5,712 nt of DNA from the NCBI GenBank assembly GCA_003176075.1, contig PSRN01000319.1:1-5712 (forward strand), in the 5' to 3' direction. Position numbers and translations under genes: made by a program. Shown one piece after another: positions 1 to 5,355 of this stretch; positions within the stretch are counted from its first letter, which is position 1; each line of letters opens with the position of its first letter. The notes under the pieces are model-generated. The model was given only the letters and a program-made list of their open reading frames with translations, made no database searches and was not told where the DNA came from. Source of the stretch: Bdellovibrio sp. (GTDB taxonomy: Bacteria; Bdellovibrionota; Bdellovibrionia; Bdellovibrionales; Bdellovibrionaceae).

Positions 1-31
1 AAGGTCTAGTATAAAACCGTCCCTGGCCGAT

Positions 32-37
32 TATACT
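32..37 (+). promoter_or_regulatory. Candidate -10 promoter element (TATACT)
   Basis: TATACT differs from the sigma-70 -10 consensus at one base. It lies 9 bases before the ATG at 47, so transcription would begin at about positions 43-46, essentially at the start codon. The -35 position (around 9-14) does not resemble TTGACA, and there is no TGn extension. The call therefore rests on one hexamer near the window edge. Confidence 0.35.
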
Positions 38-46
38 GAAACAATA

Positions 47-1918
47 ATGGATTACGTCTTCATCCTCGAAAACGAACATCACCAGCGGTACCAATTGCAG
101 AAGGCGTTGAGAGACATTAATCCACTGCTGGGCACGAAACTTTTTGCCAATGTTGAAGAGTTCTATAACTGGCTTAAAGAGATCATGGCCCAAGGTGCAA
201 GGTCTTGGACCGAGGATGAGGACGACAAAAATGACACGAGCCGCGTTCGACTGCTGATCACGCGGGCGGAGTTCTTCGGCCCTAACCGAATGGATCTTCT
301 CGAAAGGATTAAGGATCTATTTATTCGCAAGAACTTGTGCACCGCCGAGCAGCCGGTGCAATTTCTTTTGACCGCATTTGACGACCCCACTTTTCGCATC
401 GAGGGGTACGAACATCCGATCGTCGCCAACGTCATTTTCATGCCTTTTGATGAGCTGATTCTGCGCGAACACATCAATTACGCGCTGGCGGGCCGGGTCC
501 CCCCCTCCGAATTCGGCCTTACTTATCAACGGGCCGACACAACCATTGAAATGCTTAAGAACGTTCGGGTTGAGAAGATGACGGATATTGGCTTCACTTC
601 TCGCTCGCGGAGGGAATTCACCCCCGGACTCGTGTCAAAATACTACGGGCAGACGTTCAACAGCGAACGTCTCAATTGGGTGTACGCCCGCCTGGTCCGC
701 TGCGGTCCTCACCCCAAGGCCCCGGAAGAGTTCGAGCTTGAATTTCATTACTTCGGCCTGGACCCCACCCAAATCTCAAGTATCCGCAAGGCGGTTCGCG
801 TAAAAGACTCAGGAGGGTTTGTCGAGAAACCTTTCCCCGCGCCGAAAAATCCGGTCTCTCATCCGGCGTTCGTGATCATCGAACCGCGTGACAATGAATT
901 CGAATCCATCGCCGGCACCCTTCGACGGAAAGTGCGCGGTTGCGAAATTTCCCGGTTCCTCAATATGAAGGCTTTTGAAGACGAGCTCAACATGCCGGCG
1001 AAGTGCAAAAGCAATATTTTCAACTACGCCACGATCAAGGATGTGGAAATCAGCCGTGATTTTTTTGTTAGAGAGTGCGATCCGAGCGACGCAACCTTGT
1101 GGGGCGAGCCGCTCAAGGACAGCAATCTCTCAAAGTTTTTCCAACCCCAGGATCTCAAAGCTTTAGGTCTTTGGCTCCTGGGAGCTGAAACAGAGGTTAC
1201 CGTAATTACAAATTACAACGGACAGTCTGGCGTGATCGACGTGAGCCGCGAGAAAGGTAAAATCATTATTTCCGAGACGGGGGTCGCGGAGCGACTTGAG
1301 TTGTTGCGCGGGAAGCGGAGGTTTAAGTCGAGCATCGCGGCTCTTTTCGCCAACGCCCGTGATATCGACCCCAAAAATTTGTCCTCCTGGGAATCCCTCA
1401 AACGATTGATGAGTTTGGAACTCACCAGCGCTCCCCCCACCTTTCTGATTTCGGAACAGCCGCTCACCGAAGACCTGCTCAAGCACTACGCCGAAGGCTT
1501 CGAAGATGTTTTTATCAACCCCGTCGATCGGGGTTACTTCTTGCAAAAGCTCGTCCGGCGGGTTCCAGGCCTCAAGTTGATCGATCAGTCATTCAGCATC
1601 GTTGAAAAGACCTTGAACGCGAAAATCAAGGCGGCCAATCCCATTGAAATTGAGGAAATCTCGGAAGCCGCCATGACCATGAGGTACCGCCGCGAACTGT
1701 CGATCGGAACTTTCCGCGAGTTTGTCCTTTGGCAGCCCTTTATTTTGGGAGTCCCCCAGATTCTCGGAACTTGCTACGCTTGCGAGGCCGTCGAAGGGAA
1801 GAACGGGGAGTTTGTTATTTACATGGTTCTGTTCGGTATGCGGGATCATCTCTTGAAATCGATCCGCCTTTGGATCCGCGAAAATTACGTCCAATCAAAG
1901 GAACGGGCTTCAGGGTAG
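47..1918 (+). CDS. Tandem atypical receiver-like / PilZ-like two-module protein (putative signalling regulator)
   Basis: This 623-residue soluble protein has no signal peptide or membrane segment. Residues 2-150 follow a response-regulator receiver pattern: strand VFILEN (4-9), strand RLLITRAEF (68-76), strand QFLLTAFDD (105-113) and VIFMPFDELILREHI (129-143). The usual phospho-acceptor Asp is not evident after the third strand, and the conserved Lys before the PF motif is Met132. Residues about 165-252 resemble a PilZ domain (VEKMTDIGF, then ARLVRCG, then FELEFHYFG and SIRKAV). The pattern then recurs. AFVIIEP (274-280) with FLNMKAFEDEL (304-314) and TFLISEQ to DVFINPVDRGYFLQKL (465-502) are receiver-like, with Asn491 in the Lys place. 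Residues about 515-613 are PilZ-like (IEIEEISEAAM, then IRLWI). PilZ domains often bind cyclic di-GMP, but the RxxxR motif is not recognisable in either copy, so ligand binding is doubtful. Region 316-460 is unassigned. No Shine-Dalgarno precedes the ATG. The frame stays open to the window edge but has no earlier ATG, GTG or TTG. That it is a gene is near certain; the domain assignment is by eye. Confidence 0.85.
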   Translation: MDYVFILENEHHQRYQLQKALRDINPLLGTKLFANVEEFYNWLKEIMAQGARSWTEDEDDKNDTSRVRLLITRAEFFGPNRMDLLERIKDLFIRKNLCTAEQPVQFLLTAFDDPTFRIEGYEHPIVANVIFMPFDELILREHINYALAGRVPPSEFGLTYQRADTTIEMLKNVRVEKMTDIGFTSRSRREFTPGLVSKYYGQTFNSERLNWVYARLVRCGPHPKAPEEFELEFHYFGLDPTQISSIRKAVRVKDSGGFVEKPFPAPKNPVSHPAFVIIEPRDNEFESIAGTLRRKVRGCEISRFLNMKAFEDELNMPAKCKSNIFNYATIKDVEISRDFFVRECDPSDATLWGEPLKDSNLSKFFQPQDLKALGLWLLGAETEVTVITNYNGQSGVIDVSREKGKIIISETGVAERLELLRGKRRFKSSIAALFANARDIDPKNLSSWESLKRLMSLELTSAPPTFLISEQPLTEDLLKHYAEGFEDVFINPVDRGYFLQKLVRRVPGLKLIDQSFSIVEKTLNAKIKAANPIEIEEISEAAMTMRYRRELSIGTFREFVLWQPFILGVPQILGTCYACEAVEGKNGEFVIYMVLFGMRDHLLKSIRLWIRENYVQSKERASG

Positions 1919-1919
1919 G

Positions 1920-1946
1920 CGATGCACTAGTCTGGCTAGTGCATCG
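1920..1946. terminator. Perfect inverted repeat between convergent stops; possible bidirectional terminator
   Basis: CGATGCACTAG (1920-1930) pairs perfectly with CTAGTGCATCG (1936-1946) around the 5-base loop TCTGG, giving an 11 bp stem. It begins two bases after the TAG of the plus-strand regulator (1916-1918) and ends immediately before the TGA of the minus-strand lipoprotein gene (1947-1949). The position fits termination from both sides. Neither side has a T tract, so it is not a textbook intrinsic terminator. It may instead act as an mRNA 3'-end stabiliser or with Rho. Confidence 0.55.
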
Positions 1947-2960
1947 TCACTGCCAAAAAGCAGGGTTTCCCGTCGCCGAAAGGAAGGACGCGCCGACGTT
2001 AGTAATCAATTTCGTTTGCGCCGTCGCGGGATTGATTTGAATGAAATCTCCCTCATAGGTGAAACCATACAAAGTGCCGTGCGAGAAACCAAATCCCAGG
2101 ATATCCGGATCAGTCAGGCAGCCAATCTCGGTCACGACGCCACTCACCGGGTCGATCTCGACCAACGTCTGGTTGCCCGGTCCGCCGTAGGTTCTGCATA
2201 TCCTGGAACTTGCGTTGGCAACGATCCAATAGATCCGACCATTCGGGAGATACCTCAGGTCTCCTCCATCCATCGTGGCGCTCAAATGAGAGTTGTAGCC
2301 GGCGCTGGCGGGCACCAAAGTGGTGTATGACAGGTTCGAAGGATCCACGGAAATCACTGAATCTCCCGTACCGCTCAAATAACGGCCGTTGGGCAGAATG
2401 GAGAACCCGAGAATGGGAATCATCGAACCGACGGAACCCGTGAGGCCAGCAGAAAGATTTGGAATGACGAGTTGGCAGGCTCCCGTTTGCGGATTGATGG
2501 TGAGGACCCGATCCGTGACCGTTATACCATAAAGCGTGCCGGCGCCATCAAAGGAAAGGCCGTTAAATACGACCACTTGCCCATTATAGGTCGTCGTAAG
2601 AACCTGCTGGAGTCGTAAAGTGTCGACGTCAAAAACGTAAAGCTGACCAACGGCATCGGAGGCGTAGAAAGAGCCGGTGGCTTTCACTGTCGGGGCAGTT
2701 GGAAAAGGAGTCGGAACTGGCGTGCCGGTCGTTAAGTTCCCTGTGCCCTGCGTGTTCGGCTCAGTCGTGGTCGTTGTCGACAAATCAGCGGACCCCGGTG
2801 AAGGAGTGGCGGTTGAAAACTGCGTCGGATTGCAATTCTCGAATATGACCGGAAGAAGAAAAAACGCGAAAAGTCCGGCTGATCCGTGCAACAACCGCAG
2901 TCGGATTTTCCATTTCGGATTTATTTTCACTTGCCATCCCATGTTCAGGTTCAGGTTCAT
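1947..2960 (-). CDS. Probable lipoprotein with Thr/Pro linker and beta-propeller-like repeat domain, function unknown
   Basis: The 337-residue product starts with a basic stretch (residues 12-22) and a hydrophobic core, GLFAFFLLPVIF (29-40), followed by ENC with Cys43. This layout fits a lipoprotein signal peptide, although FENC departs from the usual L-A/S-G/A-C box. Residues about 49-92 are a low-complexity Thr/Ser/Pro linker with TTTTTT-like and PVPTPFPT motifs. From about 96 to 337, short strand motifs recur: QLYVFDVDTLRLQQV (107-121), TLYGITVTDRVLTINPQTG (142-160), VISVDPSNLSYTTLV (202-216), TLVEIDPVSGVVTEIG (265-280) and TLYGFTYEGDFIQINP (296-311). These resemble blades of a beta-propeller of the 'LYGi...L..IdP.TG' kind. 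The product is probably anchored on the outer side of a membrane; ligand or partner is unknown. An in-frame TAG lies eight codons upstream of the ATG, so this is the first available start. The ribosome binding site is weak (GGGG, 8 bases before). An alternative start at Met7 (2940-2942) has no better site. Confidence 0.85.
   Translation of the reverse strand: MNLNLNMGWQVKINPKWKIRLRLLHGSAGLFAFFLLPVIFENCNPTQFSTATPSPGSADLSTTTTTEPNTQGTGNLTTGTPVPTPFPTAPTVKATGSFYASDAVGQLYVFDVDTLRLQQVLTTTYNGQVVVFNGLSFDGAGTLYGITVTDRVLTINPQTGACQLVIPNLSAGLTGSVGSMIPILGFSILPNGRYLSGTGDSVISVDPSNLSYTTLVPASAGYNSHLSATMDGGDLRYLPNGRIYWIVANASSRICRTYGGPGNQTLVEIDPVSGVVTEIGCLTDPDILGFGFSHGTLYGFTYEGDFIQINPATAQTKLITNVGASFLSATGNPAFWQ
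2685..2816 (-). other. Low-complexity Thr/Ser/Pro linker of the lipoprotein
   Basis: Codons for residues about 49-92 of the lipoprotein encode a Thr-, Ser- and Pro-rich, Cys-free stretch between the anchor Cys43 and the propeller-like domain. It includes a run of Thr residues and a PVPTPFPT segment. It probably acts as an extended spacer lifting the globular domain off the membrane. The divergent neighbour carries a much longer spacer of the same PTPx style. Confidence 0.75.
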
Positions 2961-3596
2961 TTTTTGGGCCCCACGAATCCGCTACCTGTGCAAAGCGGGC
3001 TCCAGGGTCTGATTCCGATGTGAAAACAAGGCCCTCGGCAGCGATCCAACAAGACCTGGAAATTGCGGGTTCCCTCCCATGCGAAAATGAGACAGCCAGG
3101 GAAAGTGATGTTGGCGGCTGTCTTGATGTTTCACACCGGGACAAATCACAAGACCTTGCGATGAATTGGTCGCTCGTGGAGGTTCTTGATTGAAAAAAGA
3201 TTTGGCAGCCAACGCCGGATCAGCGGGCTCTGCGGAGGCTCCGGTGGAGAATTCTCTCTTTGGCCAAGGTGATCATCAATAGAAAACGCATCGATCCCTG
3301 CACTACATAACTTGTACGAATATTCGCCAAAAAATAGAGCTTTCAGGGTGGCAGACGATGGATCGGGACACCGGCTTTCAGCTCGGCGGGCAACACAATA
3401 GTCGCGCCCGAAAAGGCCCTGCGACGCCGTCCCGGTTAGGCCAAGGCCCGTGAAGGACCCATGAAATGAATTTCGTTCAAATTGTTGAGGGAGTTCACAG
3501 ACGAGCCTGTTTCGACAATTTGCAAAGAAGTGATCGGGTCTAAGGTGGCCCTGTAACTGCAAGACTAATGTCGAGGTCTTCACAAAGGAGGGCGCT
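2961..3596. other. 636-base divergent intergenic region with no supported gene
   Basis: This stretch separates the divergent start codons of the lipoprotein and the cytochrome-domain protein, so it should hold promoters for both. I found no convincing -35/-10 pair on either strand. Open frames here lack ribosome binding sites and resemble no protein I know. Two perfect 10-base palindromes occur, GAGAATTCTC (3247-3256) and CGAATATTCG (3317-3326), which could be operators or chance. GC-rich segments around 3380-3455 could fold, but I cannot match them to a known riboswitch or small RNA. Confidence 0.6.
3586..3591 (+). promoter_or_regulatory. Strong ribosome binding site that decides a GTG start
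   Basis: AGGAGG is a full Shine-Dalgarno match, 5 bases before the GTG at 3597. It matters because the frame has no ATG before residue 179. The site together with the signal peptide right after it identifies GTG as the true start. Confidence 0.88.
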
Positions 3597-4877
3597 GTGA
3601 ATCCTCGGCATCATCTAAAAAATGGATTCCATGGAATTGGCGGAATCAAGGTTCGCCTGGCTTTGGCGCTGGCACTGCCTTTCTTTATTTTACTGGCAGT
3701 GACTTCAACTGTGGCAGCTCATTCCTCCTCCTCCTCCTCCTCCTCCTCATCATCATCATCATCATCATCTTGTGGCGCGACCGACGTCGCCTCTCCCCAT
3801 GCTGGATGTTCCGCGACTGATGCCGGCTCCCCTCGGTCTTGCCAGAACGGTTCGGACGACCGGGATCAGGGCCGGGATCAGGACGGGGACGACTGCGCTA
3901 GTCTCGATGATCAGGGCTATGGCCACGGCGATGATGTTAGCAATAACGGTCACGCCTATGGACATCAAGTCCGGGATGACCACGATAACCGTGACGGTGG
4001 AAAGGGACGCAGTGGACACGCAAGTCAACGTCGAAGCACCGACGAAACTTGCCTTCGCCTTTGCCGCTATCACGCCAGTATCCAATCGGCTTTTGAATCT
4101 GATGACGATGATCGTCGAACCACGGCACGCATGAATCAAGTTGTGACAGTGGCATATAATATGGAGAGACGCCACATTTGCTCACATGGTGACGTTGTGG
4201 CTATCGCGTCTTACTTTCACCAGGGCGATATTGACCACGGGATGAAGCATTTTCACCATATCATTCACCAATATTGCAACAAAACTCCGACTCCCACGCC
4301 GACACCGGTTCCTACTCCGGTTCCTACTCCTGTGCCTACACCGGTTCCTACTCCGAAGCCGACTCCTGTCCCGACACCTGTGCCCACTCCCATTCCTACT
4401 CCTGTGCCGACTCCTATTCCAACGCCACTTCCAACACCAGTTCCTACTCCAATTCCTACACCTGTACCGACTCCCGTACCGACTCCAGTTCCTACTCCTG
4501 TGCCGACTCCTATTCCAACGCCCCTCCCAACGCCGGTTCCTACGCCAATTCCTACACCTGTACCGACTCCAATTCCTACTCCAATTCCTATTCCTACTCC
4601 GACACCGTCTCCTACACCAATTGTGGAGGCTCCAACTTTCACCTGGCTCAACAGGAATATTATCCAGGCCGAGTGCACGACCTGTCACACGGCCGCGTCC
4701 CCGGCGGGTGGAGTTGCGTTGGATAGCTACAGCGCGATCATGACTTATGTGAACACCAGCAACCCCAGCGCAAGCACGATCTATCAGGCGATGCTTGGCG
4801 ATATGGCGGTCTATACAAGCCCGCAGGAAGCAAACGCCGTGCTACAATGGATCAGAGCGGGGGCTCCCAATAACTAG
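3597..4877 (+). CDS. Exported poly-Ser / Asp-His-rich / PTPx-repeat protein with C-terminal cytochrome c-like domain
   Basis: The 426-residue product begins with a Sec signal peptide: basic start, hydrophobic LALALALPFFILLAV (21-35), and likely cleavage after VAA (39-41). A run of 16 Ser follows (43-58). Residues 59-227 are rich in Asp, Gly, His and Cys, with Cys at 59, 71, 82, 100, 152, 156, 195 and 227. They include a DxDGD-like acidic stretch (RDQDGDD, 93-99), CLRLC (152-156) and a His cluster, HGMKHFHHIIH (214-224). Residues 230-341 are a PTPx repeat. Residues 343-426 form a compact domain with the haem c motif CTTCH (360-364), then SPAGGVALDSY, NPSAS and a final VLQWIRAGAP. This matches the short single-haem domains that in related proteins read C-x-x-C-H...G-x-MP...WI-x-x-GAP. 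Here Met403 (GDMAVY) is the best distal ligand, but the usual following Pro is missing. A role in electron transfer or haem binding outside the cytoplasm is inferred; the middle region is unrecognised. The GTG start has an AGGAGG site, and an intrinsic terminator lies about 70 bases downstream. Confidence 0.88.
   Translation: MNPRHHLKNGFHGIGGIKVRLALALALPFFILLAVTSTVAAHSSSSSSSSSSSSSSSSCGATDVASPHAGCSATDAGSPRSCQNGSDDRDQGRDQDGDDCASLDDQGYGHGDDVSNNGHAYGHQVRDDHDNRDGGKGRSGHASQRRSTDETCLRLCRYHASIQSAFESDDDDRRTTARMNQVVTVAYNMERRHICSHGDVVAIASYFHQGDIDHGMKHFHHIIHQYCNKTPTPTPTPVPTPVPTPVPTPVPTPKPTPVPTPVPTPIPTPVPTPIPTPLPTPVPTPIPTPVPTPVPTPVPTPVPTPIPTPLPTPVPTPIPTPVPTPIPTPIPIPTPTPSPTPIVEAPTFTWLNRNIIQAECTTCHTAASPAGGVALDSYSAIMTYVNTSNPSASTIYQAMLGDMAVYTSPQEANAVLQWIRAGAPNN
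3723..3770 (+). repeat. Trinucleotide microsatellite (TCC)8(TCA)7TCT encoding 16 Ser
   Basis: Eight TCC codons are followed by seven TCA codons and one TCT, directly after the predicted signal-peptide cleavage region. Slippage by whole triplets would change the Ser count without breaking the frame. The switch from pure TCC to pure TCA suggests two separate slippage expansions. Confidence 0.95.
4284..4619 (+). repeat. 12-base tandem repeat encoding a PTPx spacer of about 112 residues
   Basis: The basic unit is roughly CCN-ACN-CCN-NTN, giving Pro-Thr-Pro followed by a mostly hydrophobic residue (Val, Ile or Leu, rarely Lys or Ser). Such sequence should form an extended polyproline-II-like stalk between the Asp/His-rich region and the cytochrome-like domain. 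Variation is largely at third codon positions, so the protein pattern is better conserved than the DNA. Confidence 0.95.
4393..4570 (+). repeat. 96-base segmental duplication inside the PTPx repeat
   Basis: Positions 4393-4474 and 4489-4570 align without gaps over 82 bases, offset by 96 bases (eight 12-base units), with five mismatches. All five are at third codon positions and leave the protein unchanged. This marks a higher-order duplication within the simple repeat. Confidence 0.85.
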
Positions 4878-4948
4878 CTAATTAGCCTTCATAGGAATGA
4901 ATCGACCTGTTTCCACTCAAATCACCTAACCACAGTATTTCCAGCCAC

Positions 4949-4980
4949 CGATGAGTCCCCAGGGACTCATCGTTTTTTTT
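4949..4980 (+). terminator. Rho-independent terminator after the cytochrome-domain gene
   Basis: CGATGAGTCC (4949-4958) pairs with GGACTCATCG (4963-4972) around the loop CCAG, and eight T residues follow directly (4973-4980). It lies 71 bases after the stop codon at 4875-4877. It should end transcription of the upstream gene and separate it from the small exported protein at 5071. Confidence 0.93.
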
Positions 4981-5059
4981 CGTGACAGTCAAATATCCTT
5001 TGATCAATCTAGCCCTAAGAGACTTGAGCAAAACCCGTAACGGCTCCGCCGCCCACGCT

Positions 5060-5064
5060 AGGAG
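5060..5064 (+). promoter_or_regulatory. Ribosome binding site choosing ATG 5071 over ATG 5065
   Basis: AGGAG ends directly at the first ATG (5065), leaving no spacer there, but stands 6 bases before the second in-frame ATG (5071). Normal spacing therefore favours 5071, which gives the signal peptide start MKKLLV rather than MHMKKL. Confidence 0.8.
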
Positions 5065-5070
5065 ATGCAT

Positions 5071-5355
5071 ATGAAAAAACTTTTGGTCACCGCGATCGTC
5101 TTAACTTCGTCATTCATAGCGCTTGCCGAGGACGCGCCTAAGACGGGCGGCGCGACTCCCGCCAAAGGTCATCCCTGCAAAGAGAAGAAAGTATCCAAAC
5201 ACGAAGCACGAATGAATCTCAATCAGTGCATTGAGGCTTGGAGTCACGATTTCAAAGACGCGGATCCCAGTGATGACTGTTCCGCCAAGTTGCAGGCGTT
5301 TATCGCGGCAGCAAAAGACGTGAAGGCTTGTTTTGCTGAAATGAAGAAGCAATAG
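5071..5355 (+). CDS. Small exported four-cysteine protein, function unknown
   Basis: From the preferred start the product is 94 residues. It has a classic Sec signal peptide, MKKLLVTAIVLTSSFIALA, with likely cleavage before Glu20-Asp21. The mature part is highly charged and probably helical: a Lys/Pro/Gly-rich lead (22-40), then segments such as HEARMNLNQCIEAW and LQAFIAAAKDVKACFAEM. Its only cysteines are at 36, 53, 70 and 87, exactly 17 apart, which suggests two disulfides in the periplasm or outside the cell. I do not recognise the family. A terminator separates it from the gene before it, so it should have its own promoter in 4981-5059, though no clear one is visible. Its stop codon is followed in the same frame by a permease remnant. 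The next in-frame upstream ATG (5065) would add two residues. Confidence 0.8.
   Translation: MKKLLVTAIVLTSSFIALAEDAPKTGGATPAKGHPCKEKKVSKHEARMNLNQCIEAWSHDFKDADPSDDCSAKLQAFIAAAKDVKACFAEMKKQ

Noticed and set aside
1163..1546. 127-codon minus-strand open frame inside the regulator gene
   Set aside because: It is a shadow of the long plus-strand gene, which shows consistent domain structure throughout.
3340..3470. Possible cyclic di-GMP (GEMM) riboswitch, suggested by GC-rich stems and GGCC/GGTTAGGCC segments
   Set aside because: I could not align the conserved core bases of that riboswitch on either strand, so it remains only a general note on structure.
3146..3583. 145-codon minus-strand open frame in the divergent intergenic region
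   Set aside because: It would start at GTG without any ribosome binding site. Its composition is erratic, it shows no motif or domain pattern, and it lies across the upstream region of a well-supported gene.
3765..4175. Open frames opposite and offset to the Asp/His-rich region
   Set aside because: They arise from the skewed codon content of the real gene and have no start signals or recognisable features.
4284..4619. CRISPR-like or regulatory direct repeat array
   Set aside because: The repeats are 12 bases, contiguous, without spacers, and keep a protein reading frame with synonymous variation. This is a coding repeat.
4265..4678. Minus-strand open frame encoding Gly-Val repeats, and plus-strand Ser/Tyr-rich frame at 4274-4726
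   Set aside because: Both are out-of-frame readings of the PTPx repeat. Low-complexity DNA lacks stops in several frames, and the forward PTPx frame has the signal peptide, the ribosome binding site and the cytochrome domain.
4982..5011. GTGACA with a 17-base spacer as a promoter for the small exported protein; also TATCCT at 4994-4999
   Set aside because: The matching -10 (AATCTA or CAATCT) is poor, and TATCCT has no -35 partner because the terminator T tract lies there.
5065..5067. ATG at 5065 as the start of the small exported protein
   Set aside because: It directly abuts the AGGAG site with no spacing, while the ATG at 5071 has normal spacing and gives a typical MKK signal peptide.
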